A stretch of 64,000 nt of DNA from Coenobita brevimanus. Lineage: Eukaryota > Arthropoda > Malacostraca > Decapoda > Coenobitidae. The first letter of the stretch is position 1; the number at the start of each line of letters is the position of its first letter. The DNA lies in NCBI GenBank assembly GCA_032717465.1, contig CM064732.1:30923638-30987637 (forward strand). Direction: 5' to 3'. Below are positions 35,232 through 46,741 of the stretch, piece by piece. Both the position numbers and the translations under genes were made by a program. Below the pieces are notes generated by a model. The model had not been told where the DNA came from. It saw only the letters and a program-made list of their open reading frames with translations, and searched no databases.

Positions 35232-36593
35232 TTAAGAGGGCAGTTTGGAAATTAAAGTTTTATGCCAGACTCGATCGAAAGCCTTTGAGATGTCAAGTGC
35301 AATGGCAAAGCTTTTGCCAAAGTCCCGAAAGGAGGATGACCAGGAGTCTGAAAGATAGGTGAGAAGATCGCCAGTGGAGAGTCCCTGGTGGAACCAATAC
35401 TGACGATCAGAAAGAAGGTTGTGATTGGAGAGATGCTTTAAAATATTTCTATTAAGAACTGACTTGAAAAGTTTTGAGATAAAGGATGTTAAAGCAATTG
35501 GACGATAGTTAGAGGGTTGGGAATGGTCATCCTTCTTTGGGACTGGCTGAATGAGAGCAAATTTCGAGCAAGAAGGAAAGGTACAAGTTGACAGACAAAG
35601 GTGAAAGAGTTTGCCTAGGCAGGGTGTAAGCACAGAAGCACAGTTCTTGAGAACAACAGGAGGGACTCCATCAGGCCCATATGCCTTAGTAGTATTGAGG
35701 CCTGTGATGGCAGAAAATACATCAACTGAAGAAATTTTAATGTCAGCCATGAGGAAGTCAGAGGCGGGAAGTGATGGAGGAACAGCACCAGAATCAGCGA
35801 AGAGATCTGCTTTATCAGTAGAAGAAACAGCTACAGAGCCATCAGAGTAGAAAAGAAGAGGGAAGGAAAATGAGGTAAAGTTATTAGAAAGGTTTTTGGC
35901 AAGGTGCCAGAAGGAGCGGGAAGAATTCGAGTTAGAGAGTTGAGAGCATTTAGTATGGATGAAATTATTTTTAGCAGAGTGAAGAACTGATTTAGCACGA
36001 TTCCGGGCAGAAACGTAAGCAAGATGTGATTCAGGGGTGGATTGGCTCTGGTTCCTTTTATAGGCCCTCTCCTTGTTGCGGACAGCATTAGAACAAGCGT
36101 GATTAAACCAAGGCTTTCTTGTATTAGTCAAAGGATATGAGAAAGGAATGTATGCTTCCATGCCCGAGAGAATAACCTCCGTAATGCACAAGGCACACCC
36201 AGGTGGCTCCCGGCCATGGAAGCAATAATCATTCCAGGGAAAATCAAAGAAGTACTGCCTGAGGGCCTCCCCATCCGCAGCTCCAAAGTGCCACAGACGA
36301 TGTTTCTTTGGAGTGTCCGCAGGCCGTACCGGAGCAACAGGACAGGTTAAGGTGATAAGGTTGTGATTGGAGGTGATTGGAGGAGCCCAATGGAGAGAAA
36401 AGATTAACAATGTAAGTAGAAGGATTAGTTGAAAGGAAGAGGTCAAGTATGTTAGAGCTCTCTCCAAGGTGGTCAGGGATACAGGTAGGGTGCTGTACAA
36501 GCTGCTGTAGGTCATTAAGGAGAGAAAAGGTGTAAGCTTGTTCACCAGGTGGATCAGTGAAAGGAGAGGAGAGCCAAAGGTGGTGGTGAACAT
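35232..36593 (-). pseudogene. JOCK copy 1 linker and RT fingers/palm
   Basis: 453-residue frame. Residues ~85-100 '[10 protein letters not shown]' form the end of the endonuclease; RT motifs are 'AYGPDGVPPVVLKNCAS', 'NYRPIALTSFISKLFKSV' and motif A 'FAIALDISKAFDRVWH' close to its end. It ends at a TAA after 'LISKLPS', where copy 2 reads through. The first ~80 residues are out of frame relative to the true endonuclease. Confidence 0.88.
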
Positions 36594-37080
36594 TGAAATT
36601 TCCTAGAATGGAAATTTCAAAGAAAGGAGAAATGGATAGAATGCGTTTCATCGTAGAAGTAAGATAGTCAAAGAATTTTTGATAGTCAGCAGAATTAGGA
36701 GATAAGTAAACAGTGCAGATATATTTAGTCAGAGAATGTCAGGAAAGCCGAAGCCAGAGTGTAGATAATTCAGAAGAATCGAGTTCAGGAACACGAGAGC
36801 AAGGTAAGTTGTTGCGTATATATACACAACAGCCACCTTTGGCTTTGAAATGAGTTAGAGAAAGTAGGAGGATACAGAAAAGGGGTCTGCTGTCAGTTGC
36901 CTCGGACAGCTGAGTCTCAGTTAGAAAAAAGAAGGTGAGGTTTAGAGAAAGTAAGGTGGTACTCAACAGAGCAAAAGTTGCAGGAAAGACCACGAATGTT
37001 GCAGAAATGAAGAAGAGAGTCAGACAATGGCTCCAGGCATCTCGAGTCATCACTGGGAGAGGGGTGGAAGGTGGGGGCAT
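36244..37080 (-). pseudogene. JOCK copy 1 endonuclease, frameshifted
   Basis: Two minus frames. 36739-37080 has 'LTFFFLTETQLSEATDS' and 'AKGGCCVYIRNNLPCSR'. 36244-36651 has '[17 protein letters not shown]', where the catalytic GDFN reads GNFN, then '[10 protein letters not shown]' and 'LGSSNH', where SDH is usual. An 11-bp direct repeat ('tccaatcacc') near 36370 shifts the frame at the last catalytic motif. Confidence 0.83.
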
Positions 37081-37344
37081 TTATGGTCCCCCTCTGGGGA
37101 CTCCGAGGTCACGTGTTTTGATACCATGATATTTTTTTTAAAATTTTGGTAAAGGAAGTGTGGTGTGTACTGTGCATGTAGTTTGGTGTTGATAGTTAGA
37201 GAAACTTGTATTGGACAGCATGCTGGCCTACTCTCTGTGTTACTGAGACACTGAAAAAGTTTAGCAAAGGGGGATGGTCGGGACCTAGTCCTGAGGGATG
37301 ATGAAACGGGAGCTCCAGCTCTCCCTGTCATCAGCTGCAATGAC

Positions 37345-38285
37345 TGGCTGATATTAATGATCAACATAGGTTCTACGAGTCCATAAGAACCAGCTATGGG
37401 TCAACAACAACAACAACAACAAAAAAAACAGTCCCTATTCTGCCAGAAGATGAGGGTTCATGAAAGACAAGAGAGGGATCCTAGAAAGCTGGGCTCAGCA
37501 CTTTAGTGCCTTACTGAATTGAATAAACTCGGTGAAGCACAATATCCTTGATAACATACCAATGCTCCTCAAGCAGCAGATCTCGATGTCTCACGTGCAC
37601 TTCCAGAAACTGTTTAGGCCATCTGATGTCTAAAAAATAGCAGAAGCCCTGGTCCTGACGGCATACCATCTGAAATAATAAAAGAGGGTGGCCAGTTACT
37701 CCACAAGTGCCTCCATAATTTCATAGTGAATATCTGTAGCCAAGAACAAAGTCCATCTGAATGGCTTACTTCTGATTCTGTAACTATCTACAAGAAGAAA
37801 GGGGACCTCTCAAACTGTGACAAGCAGAGACATCTCCCTCCTTGTGAATGCTAGCAAAGTATTAGCCAAGATAATGTTATCCAGACTGACAAAACATCTG
37901 GTTGAGTCACCACGTCCTGAAACATGGCATGGATTTCAGAAAAAAATAAGTACCTGTGATATGATCTTTATTGCCCGGCAGATACGAGTGAAATGCCACA
38001 AGCGGAACTGCGACTTATGCATTCATTGGTCTTGGAAAAGCATTTGACACTCTCAACAGGGAACTTTTATGGAATACTCTTTCAAAATCTGAAGTTCCAA
38101 ACAAATTTCTTACCATACTGACAAGCTTGCATGACAACATAGTTCATTGTGTGTCCATAGGTGGGAGCAAATCCAAATCCTTCAATGTGAACATAAGCAT
38201 AAAGCAAGGATGTGTTCTGGCTCCTGTCATTTTTAGCATCTATTTTATTGCAGCCACCCTTTCAAGTCATCAACAAACGAAACTG
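37345..38285 (+). pseudogene. LINE-E reverse transcriptase (heavily decayed)
   Basis: Resumes with 'INDQHRFYESIRTSYG', then 'RPETWHGFQKKISTCDMI' and 'ARQIRVKCHKRNCDLCIHW' (frame 37817-38047), a broken motif A near 38020-38055 and a motif-B-like 'KQGCVLAPVIFSIYF' across a frame change near 38200-38250. No intact catalytic box was seen before it ends at ~38285. Confidence 0.72.
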
Positions 38286-38986
38286 CCATAGGCAGAGAGC
38301 TTGCCAGATGGATCTTACTGTGTCTGCTTAGTTTTCACCGGCTTTTAGGCAGCCACTTGGCAAAATTTTTTGTGATTCATTGCGAAGCACAGGATGGGTT
38401 TAGAAACCTAAAAATTGCAGTGCCAGTTGCACCAGATGTTTCTTGTCAATTTGGTAAAAAGAAAAAAATGATTTTCGAAATTTGAAGAAATGATGCCTGG
38501 GCCAGCCATAGGGTCCCAGCGATTTGGGGATTCACAGCCATTGAGGTGTTTAACCTCCACCAATCCCAGGGCCTTTGACTAATTAGGATGAAAAACAATA
38601 GGCTTCCAGGGTTTATGGATATCCACCTTCTGATTTTTTCCCCATAGCAATTTGTGTAAAACTATGACCTCTAGAGAGCAGACAAACAAATGAACAGACA
38701 GACAGACAGAAAGACAAACAGATGAAACTGCCATAGGCAAAGCGTTTGCTGGATGGATTGGACTGCAATCTGCATACCAAATATGAAGTCAATATCTCTT
38801 ACAACAAGAGAGCTATAGCAAAAAATATGTTTCAAATGACATTTTCAATATGAAAGTGCTCTGGAAATCGTCATTCTGTATCTGATCTGGATCCGATTGT
38901 GTCTGACGTTAGACATTGCCACCCTCTATGTGTCTATAAAATATCAAAGATCCGATGAGAAGTGATGGAGACATGAATCTAAAAAA

Positions 38987-39020
<34 letters not shown>

Positions 39021-39215
39021 CAATAAAAATCTTCAACCCCCCACCCAACCCAGAGCCTTTGACCGATTTCAGTGAAATACAATAGCTTCCAGGGTTTATG
39101 GATATCTACATTCTCATTTGTTTTCAGAACGATTGGTCCAAAATTGTGACCTATTGAGTGTAGACAAACAAACAACCAGACAGACAGAAAGAAATGCCGT
39201 AAGTAGAACGTTTCA
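38280..39215 (+). repeat. Two diverged direct repeat units (~450 bp)
   Basis: The phrases 'gaaactgccataggcagag' (38285), 'gaaactgccataggcaaagc' (38727) and 'gaaatgccgtaagtagaacg' (39190) each precede or follow a second shared block ('cttccagggtttatggatat' at 38604 and 39087, then 'cagacagacagaaag'). The middles differ. Probably two copies of a small mobile element in tandem. Confidence 0.55.
38980..39016. repeat. (AAT)n microsatellite
   Basis: About 12 AAT units inside the second repeat unit. Confidence 0.9.
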
Positions 39216-40229
39216 CACTGGTCTAAAGCAGCAATTCATGGTCAAAACTCGACGAATCAGAAAAGATAGGTTTCACTATTGTTGTTTTTATTATCATTTT
39301 AGTAAATCACATTGTGATATTTTAAAAATTGCCTAATCTGTTGTCATAATAAGGTTTCATATAAAAAATGATTTGTTTAATGTTTTATTTTCAAAGATGA
39401 CAAGTATTCCAAATACTTCTTCATATACTCGTATACTGATTACCTTCTTTCTTCCTCCATTACATCCGGTCACCATTATCATCATCATCATCATCATCAT
39501 CATATATATATATTTGGTTCTCTTTGATGTGCAATCACGTCAGGGAAATGTGATATCACCGGTCTGAGGTATCTCGGTTTTCTATGGCATGCTGTCAATG
39601 GATCAGATGATGCAAGAAGCCAGTGAATCAAGTCTGTGTTGATCTGTACTCTTGAGGTCTTATATGTATGACTCAGTGTAATGTTTACCATATATACTAA
39701 ATTATCTTTCAATACATTAATGCTCATGTATTTTAGGACTGACATAATTACTTATCTTTCATTACCAATCCTTTGTGTTCTTGCACAGTTTTTAGATCTG
39801 TTCATATATATCGCACTTTTTGTCATCACATATTTATTTACAGTCATTGATGTCGCTGTTCTAATACGAAATTATACTGTACATATGAAGGCACCTGCCC
39901 TGTCTTAGAGAAATGTGTTGATATAGAAATTCTTCACTGGAGATGAGCAGTTAACATAAGGAATGGTCTCAGAAGAAAACGAGAAGTTCGCAGTATATTT
40001 AAACTCAAATTACTTATGGTCCTGTAGTTCCTTAACATGAGGTAATATTCCTGAAAAAAAAAAGAAATTTTGAAATTGTTGTAAATTATGCATATCAGCT
40101 CCTCAGTCGATTACATGGTATACAGTATAGTTACTGCTGATTGTGGCCAAGAAACTGCGCATAAGCCTGTCACACAATAGTACTAACCGCCATGAATCAG
40201 GATGACTTGCAAAAAATTCAAATTTTTAT
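39216..40229. other. No gene seen; ATC/TA microsatellite at 39476-39512
   Basis: AT-rich sequence without a supportable frame or recognised repeat, except a short (ATC)n(TA)n tract. Confidence 0.4.
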
Positions 40230-40790
40230 GGTTCGGCCAAAATTCGCCTATATTCGCCTTTATTCGTCTCTTGATTCGGGAGAGTTGTGGGTGGGTCAGA
40301 CGGGTGTCTGTGATGCGGCCAAGTTCGGCAAAAAAATAAGAGGTTTCCTATTTTTGAGCCGAATGTTCGTGAAAAAAAAAAAAAAGTTAAATATTTTCGT
40401 CCTCGATTCATTTAACGTTCGTCTGATGGTCGTGTAATTTGTGTTGGGATCTGTCATGACTCGGCTCAATTCGGCCAGTTTATCTTTGACCGAACTGAAC
40501 ACGAGTTACACAAACATCACTCAAATTACACCAGCATGACAACCATTCAGGACAAATGTCATCCGAATGACACTCATATTGCACATGAATCACACAATTA
40601 GCACATGAATTGGGCCAGTCTGGCAACCGAATTAAAACTGCTTAATCGAGCAAGCTTTCCCCGTGGGACGGATTCCGTCCATATTGCATTTAGGGGACGG
40701 ATTCCGTCCAAATTGCATTCAATGTGCACACGAAGCACACAAGTAGCACTTGAACTGCAACAGACTAGCACACTAACCACTCGAGGATCT
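40230..40790. repeat. Degenerate CACACGAA-rich region with 29-bp palindromic duplication
   Basis: Many spaced words such as 'cacatgaatcacacaattag'. A perfect hairpin word 'ggacggattccgtcc' occurs at 40666-40680 and 40695-40709, giving a 29-bp tandem unit. The reverse complement of the CACACGAA pattern occurs at 44140-44400. Confidence 0.5.
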
Positions 40791-41048
40791 CCTTGAACAA
40801 TGCTTCATCCCTCCTCATGCAGTTCCTGTAGGTCGTCTCGTCACTGTTGATAAAGGTCATGAGAAGGGCTTCATGGTCGCCATGTAGGGTAGGGTTGCCA
40901 TACATCCGGATTTTCCCGGCCATGTCCTGCATTCAGGTGTCAAAATCTTCGTCCAGGAGGAATTTTAAAAATTCTCCAAAAGTCTGGAATTTCAGCTTCC
41001 ATCACTTTGTCTTGAAAAATTAATATACCATTAAACTCTGATTTGACG

Positions 41049-41049
<1 letters not shown>
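40791..41049. other. No gene seen
   Basis: Unassigned sequence before a GA microsatellite. Confidence 0.3.

Positions 41050-41095
<46 letters not shown>
41050..41095. repeat. (GA)n microsatellite
   Basis: About 22 GA units, lying at the 3' side of the minus-strand LINE-F fragment. Confidence 0.95.
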
Positions 41096-41098
<3 letters not shown>

Positions 41099-41109
41099 TT
41101 ATTGTTTTG

Positions 41110-42430
41110 TTGAGATTCTCCTCCCGTGGGAGGACCGGGCCAGTTTAGGTTGAGGGGGGCTCAAAATGAGTTGCCATTAGGTGGAGTGGAACTGTTCACT
41201 TATGAAGTTTGGAAGTGTAGTTTGTTGAGGGGGGATGAGGCTCGTGGGGTGGTGGGTAGGTAGAGACTATGTCAAGGAGGGCTGAGGTAGAGGTGAGGGC
41301 AATGATCTCTGCAGCTGTCGCGGAGGGGGAGATTCTCTTGATGAGTCTGTGCCCTAAAGTGGAGCGAAGGGCGGCAGTGAAGGGGCAGTCAAGCGAGTAG
41401 TGTAGGAGAGGCCAGTCTGCTGTATCGTGGCAGTAGGGGCACGGTTCAGGGGCAATCCCTGCTATCTGAGAATAGCAGGGATAGCCTTGCCGTAGGCGGC
41501 ATAGCCTTGCTACTAGCATGTTGGGCATGATGGTGGGGTATTCAAGGGGCTCATAATTTGTGGCCCTGGCATTCCAAGTGGCAAAGCGGGAACCCTCTGC
41601 CACTTGTGCTTCATGGTTAGAATGAGTGAGCTGGAGGATGGTGGTTTTTACTCTGTGATTTATTAGACAGCAGTTTATATTGAGAGGTAAAGTGATAGTG
41701 GGGTGGAGTGTAGCGGAGCGAGCGGCAACATCAGTGCACTCATTGCCGGCGATGCGTACATGGCTGGGAAGCCAATGTAGGTGGATTTCACCTCCATTGT
41801 GAGCTATGGAGTCTGCCACTGCTAGTATGGAGGTCAGCAGATTCACATTGTCGGTGAAGTGTTGTGATTGGAGACCAAGCAGGGACAAGAGCAAGTCAGC
41901 ATGGATGACAACACATTGGTGGCAGTGGGTGTGGACATATTTAAGGGCGCCTAAAATCGCGACAAGGTTTGTCTTGTACACCGTGGCTCCTGAAGGGAGC
42001 TGCTAGGTCTTGGCATGACCATCACTGACGAATGCGGCACCTGCAGCTCTTTCAGCAGTGACAGACTCATCTGTGAAGTACTTGGCTGTTCCTGGGGTCC
42101 AGAGGGATGCCATCCTCCGTAGGCCGTCGTGGCTTAGGAGGGCAGGAAGAGATGCTCTGGGGCAGGCGTCGGAGGGGGCAAGACTCTGGATCACGGGAGG
42201 CAGCCACGGAGCGGGGGGGTGGGGGGCGTGTAGCCAGGGCCTGGGAGGTCAGGGCCTACTAGGAAGGCGTCTGACACTCCTAGGTTGTGCATGATATTGG
42301 CAGTGATGTGTGCCCAGTCCTTCTTTGGATGTGGATCTGGCGGCCTCTCAAGGGTACACTGGAGGAGTACAGAGACAGGCAGGTGTGGCCTGAGGAGGCA
42401 GAACTGAGCAGATACTGCTGTCGATCGACT
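41110..42430 (-). pseudogene. LINE-F: RNase H and C-terminus of an I-group LINE (5'-truncated)
   Basis: Minus pieces: ~42420-42200 ('VSVLLQCTLERPPDPHPKK'), 42003-42194 ending 'KYFTDESVTAERAAGAAF' (start of RNase H; the usual Gly-Ser reads Glu-Ser), a TAG at 42003, then 41196-41981 with 'LVAILGALKYVHTHC', 'VIHADLLLSLLGLQ' and 'LHWLPSHVRIAGNECTDVA'. It ends with a Cys/His region ('PCPYCHDTADWPLLHYSLD'). Different family from LINE-A. RT is missing, so truncated or rearranged. Confidence 0.85.
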
Positions 42431-42785
42431 GAGAGAGAGAGAGAGAGAGAGATCTTAGTTTTCGTCAGCTGCTAAGTGTTGCCAACTTAGCAGGTTTAGC
42501 ACCAGCAGCTAGCAAAAATGTCCTTCCTTTTCCTCTTGTTCAGCCACGATTTTTTTTTTTTTTGTGCTTAATGCCGTTGTAGTCGTAAAATAAATGGTAC
42601 TTACACACAGTTATTGGCTTAGTTCTCATATTTAGATTGTAGCATTTGTTATTCTTATGATTTTATCCTGCATCTAAGCCGCTGTAGCATTATTCACTCA
42701 GAAACTAGCCAATTCTGTACTTTGCCTGCTGTTGGTTATATTGTAAATAGATTTAAGATTGTGGTGCAGTACAGCAGTACTGCTG
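42431..42785. other. No gene; short (GA)n then AT-rich
   Basis: (GA)n at 42431-42451 marks the left limit of LINE-F; the rest is unassigned. Confidence 0.4.
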
Positions 42786-43202
<417 letters not shown>

Positions 43203-43205
<3 letters not shown>

Positions 43206-43764
43206 CAGGTGAGCGAATTGAGTGCAAGAATTATCGTGGCATAGGTTTACTGAGTGTGGTAGGGAAGGTATATGGAAGAATTATTGTAGAGAAAGTAAGA
43301 GAGGTATCATCAGTCCTGGTGAGTGATGAACAGGGTGGCTTCAGGAGTGGCAGAAGATGTGTGGTTCAAGTATTTGCAGTGAGACAGATAGCAGGGAAGG
43401 CTTGTGAGAAGGACCATAAGATGTTTATGGTATTCATGGATCTGGAAAAAGCATATGACAAAGTGGATAGAAAAGGATTGTGGAAAGTCTTGAGCATGTA
43501 CGGTGTAGATGATAAGCTGCTATGTGCCGTCAAGAGTTTTTATGATGGTAGCGAAGCATGTGTAAGGATTAATGGGGATCAAAGTGATTGGTTCACGATC
43601 AATGTGGGCGTGCAACAAGGTTGTGCAATGTCCCCATGGTTTTCAGTATATATATTGAATGGTGAGTGAATGGAAGCATGGCCCATTGGATTGGGCAAAG
43701 TTGGGCTGTCTGGACGTTGTTACTCCTCACTGCCCTAGGGTGGGAAAGGAGGTCCGAATGATGA

Positions 43765-43768
<4 letters not shown>
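43203..43768 (+). mobile_element. RTE-4, copy 1: RT palm joined directly to 3' UTR
   Basis: Frame 43203-43669 reads 'CKNYRGIGLLSVVGKVYG', motif A 'FMDLEKAYDKVDRKGLW' and motif B 'VGVQQGCAMSPWFSVYI'. It then passes at ~43665 straight into 'gagtgaatggaagcatggcc', which in copy 2 (60744-60880) is the 3' UTR. Motif C and the C-terminus are therefore deleted. Ends 'gggaaaggaggtccgaatga' plus GAT units, then TA. Confidence 0.8.
43256..43669 (+). pseudogene. RTE-4 copy 1 reverse transcriptase fragment
   Basis: 137 residues of an RTE-like RT with motifs A and B, open without a stop until the deletion junction. Aligns in style with RTE-3 at 52596-53127 ('LMNLEKAYDKMDRQGLW'-like text), but is a separate lineage. 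Confidence 0.85.

Positions 43769-43797
<29 letters not shown>
43766..43797. repeat. (TA)n microsatellite at RTE-4 tail
   Basis: About 14 TA units following GATGATGAT, the tail unit of RTE-4. Confidence 0.9.
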
Positions 43798-43798
<1 letters not shown>

Positions 43799-44139
43799 TA
43801 ACACCAAAGGCCCAAAGTGTGTGTTGGGGGGTCAGAGGCGTCCTGTATCTAATGTAGGGGTCATTCGACGATCCATCCTCGCGCCCAACATGATCGTGCT
43901 TTGCATTGTTGCCTCGTCCTCCGTTGTCTCCTGAGTACTCGTAATAGCAGGTGGTACGAACTCGGAAGAATATTGTTAGATTTGATGCGGGTGTAGTGGG
44001 CTAGGGCCTTTGCAGTTTCGAAGTAGGTGAACTTGTTGAAGATAAGCTCAACAGACTCCATGGCAGCTAGTATTGGTCGGTTGGGGGGCAGGTGATCGAA
44101 TGGCAGGTAATCAAAGAGCTCCCCCCAGATATATATATG
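43798..44139 (-). other. Unidentified short frame 43861-44061
   Basis: 66-residue minus frame beginning 'MESVELIFNKFTYFETAK' with an Arg-rich stretch ('LLRVLRRQRRTRQQC'). Basic clusters like this occur at the start of some transposase-linked proteins, but I cannot assign it; it may be chance. Confidence 0.25.
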
Positions 44140-44480
44140 ACACTATTGCAGTCGTATTGGGTTCGTGGTTGGTTCCAGTTATTTGTGTGATTCGTGTGCC
44201 TTTCGTGTGCACTTCGTGTGGAAAACGACCAACTTTGGCTAATGTTCGTCAATGTCTGTGTGTGTTCGTGAGGAATTAGTGTAAAATTCGTGTTGAATTC
44301 GTTTGTTATCGTATTTTGTTCTGACTACATTCGTGTGATTCTTAAGGTTATCGTGTGGCGACTGTGTGGGTCAAGGGCATTGTGTGGGGTTCGTATGGGA
44401 GATTTTTCGTGACTGGTTCGGACAATGACTTGCAAATTCCGAGAAAAGTGCAAGTCATCCCAATTCGTGCGGGTTGGTAC
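44140..44480. repeat. TTCGTGTG-rich degenerate repeat
   Basis: Spaced copies of 'ttcgtgtg' (for example 44191-44222). Its reverse complement resembles 40570-40740. CpG-rich relative to surroundings. No supportable gene. Confidence 0.5.
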
Positions 44481-44529
44481 TGTCGTGTGGCAGGGGCTTC
44501 ATGGACCACTGTGCGCCTGCAGGATGGAG

Positions 44530-44840
44530 TCTCCCTTTTTCCCCCTCTCTCTTCCTCCCCCCTCTCTCCCTCATCCCCCTCTCTCCCCTTTTTCCCCCTT
44601 CCCTCCCTCCCTCTTCATCCCTTCTTCACACCCCTCTTCCTCACCCCTCTCTTCCCCCTTCTCCCCTCTCTTCTCCCTCCCTTCCCTCTTCCCCCCTGTT
44701 TCTCCTCCTATTCTCTCCTGTTTCTCCCCCTCTTCCCCACTGTTTCTCCCCCTCTTTTCCCCCTCTTCCTCACTTCCCCTCTCCCCCCTCTTAAAATTTC
44801 ATAAAGATCCGACGCTCTCTCTCTCTCTCTCTCTCTCCTT
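44530..44840. repeat. Polypyrimidine tract (C/T)
   Basis: About 260 bp almost entirely C and T (44532-44790), then (CT)n at 44813-44836. Open frames here reflect composition, not coding. Confidence 0.9.
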
Positions 44841-45031
44841 GCTGCGGGAACTATGAACAGCCTCTCTTCTACGTTCTCGCTTCACGATTTCATACCCGAG
44901 TTTTTTCCACCTTCACTTCCTACCAGCGAGAAACAGCCTTTGTTGGCGGGAAATTGAACCAGACATTTATTTGGAAAGTTTTTATTATTTTTTTAGTTGA
45001 TTACGTGTGAGTTGCTGGGTAGTTTGTTTCA

Positions 45032-45066
<35 letters not shown>

Positions 45067-45369
45067 AGTGCTGAAAACTTTTTGCAGGTGGTGTGAAGCG
45101 CACACGCATGCACTCACACATGTACACATCAGATAGATACAGTTAGACAGATAGATAGGGAGTTAGGCAGGTACATAGATAGAGATATAATACTATTAAT
45201 ATACTGTAGTAATTCCTATCTTTGTGGTTTTCTCTGTGTGTTGTCTGTTTTTAGAGTGTGCTGCCACAAATGGCCTCCACATTCCCTCACACGCATCCAC
45301 TTACACTCTAATACTGCATATCGAATGCTTTTTCCATAAAGTTAGCAGGCACTGAAATATCTAGCCCGA
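44841..45369. other. No gene; (GA)n at 45035-45062
   Basis: Unassigned sequence. One E2F-like word 'ttggcgggaaattg' at 44943-44956; isolated, so not called as regulatory. Confidence 0.4.
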
Positions 45370-45565
45370 CCCCACGCTAACCTAAACTAACGTAATCTAT
45401 CGCAATGTAACCAAAACTCACCTAACCTAACCCATGTTTATCTAACCCAAATAATTCAAACTAACCCAATCTAACCTAACTTGACCTGGTATAACTTAAC
45501 GATACGGTAACCCAGTCTAAATTACATTGAACTAACTGAACCTAAGTAACCTAATCTAATACCTA
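45370..45565. repeat. Degenerate CTAACC tract (telomere-like word)
   Basis: Irregular repeats of 'cctaacctaac', 'ctaaccc' and 'ctaacttg' across ~190 bp. Arthropod telomeres are commonly TTAGG; this is a diffuse interstitial relative, not a perfect array. Confidence 0.6.
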
Positions 45566-46676
45566 AATCCCTTCGGTGCGATGTCTTTCTCTGTATATAC
45601 ATGCTACTGCCAGAGGATTCTATTTAGCCTCAAAGTATGCAAGAGCACAGTGTGGCAGAGTATAGCTACTGCGATGTGGAATAAAACTGGAGATGATGGT
45701 AATTATTTTGCTACCATTAGCCCTTTCGCTCCCGGTTAAGTTTGTAAGATTTCCCGGCTCTGACGCGCAGGCTTCCCCCCCCCCCCCTCCCGGCCTCCGC
45801 GCGCTCCAAAAATGTGTATTCTCGGCTTATTTTCACCACCCAAACATATTTATTTTGCCACAAAACCCATATATTCCTATTCGCCGATGTTTGTTCTACA
45901 CAATAAGCAAAAAAAAAAAAAAAAACACTAAGTACGTTATGGCGCTCGGAATAAACATTCGGGATCATAGATTTCACTTCCCAACATCACAAGTCAAATG
46001 CTTACTAATCAATCTCTACATGTTATACCATCAGTCGAAAGAGAATTTTATTAACTTTCGTATAGGTCAGGTCCCAGTTTGAAACGATGTATGATCTTCG
46101 AGTAATAAGCGAGAAAGTAAAACCCATTTTCGACAGAAAACAACTTTGTTATTCGGGGAGGGTTTGCGAAGAACTTTCAGTGGCATCCTTATGTTTTTAT
46201 TTCAGCATCCAATGCACAATTTCATTCTCTTTCTTCTCAGTAAAGAACGGTGATCCTAGGTCTCATAGTTTTCGAGAAAAATGCAAAAAACTACGGCGTA
46301 TTTTGCCGCGTGCTGACCCACCATCAGCCGCGCGCACTTACGCTAGTTTCCCGTAGCGTGCTAACACTTTTATGCTTGCTAGCTTCGCTTTCTTTGGTTT
46401 TATACCAACAACTATTTCATATAATTACTTCTGTTTTGTTTGTAGCCCTCTCAGAAACCACACATGAACACTAAACCTGTTGCTGCCAACTGAAACTGAA
46501 GCTGTACTTCTTTCCCTGTCATTTGTGTTGAGGGAAAAAACAATATATATGTATATGTAAATATACTGACATAAATAAAGGTAAATAGATAGATAAAAAA
46601 AGAATACCACTTACTTCTCCAGTGGCGATGATCCTGCAGGACCACATCGGTTGGGAGGAGAGGAGTTTTGTACTGA
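45566..46676. other. No gene seen
   Basis: Contains a C run at 45776-45787, an A run at 45909-45925 and AT-rich text. Frames at 45693-46082 and 46087-46356 have no recognisable domain and mixed codon composition. Confidence 0.4.
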
Positions 46677-46741
46677 GTGTGTGTGTGTGTGTGTGTTCTT
46701 ACCTAATTGTTCTTACCTAATTGTATCTTTACAGGAATAAG

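Larger units (their letters stand above)
34102..37340 (-). mobile_element. JOCK copy 1: Jockey-like LINE, near full length, dead
   Basis: Minus-strand element with a poly(A) tail (T run 34102-34111) preceded by the 3' UTR 'gcgggctcgcggcctttgg', shared with copy 2 at 50885-50928. ORF2 order: endonuclease (37080-36244), linker and RT (36593-35232), palm/thumb (35231-34530). No gag ORF1 was recognised. It splits LINE-E, whose RT resumes at ~37345. I could not define its target-site duplication. Confidence 0.85.

Noticed and set aside
44355..44856. 149- and 143-residue frames
   Set aside because: Composition artefact of another polypyrimidine stretch.
45370..45565. Telomere
   Set aside because: The CTAACC words are irregular and internal to the window.
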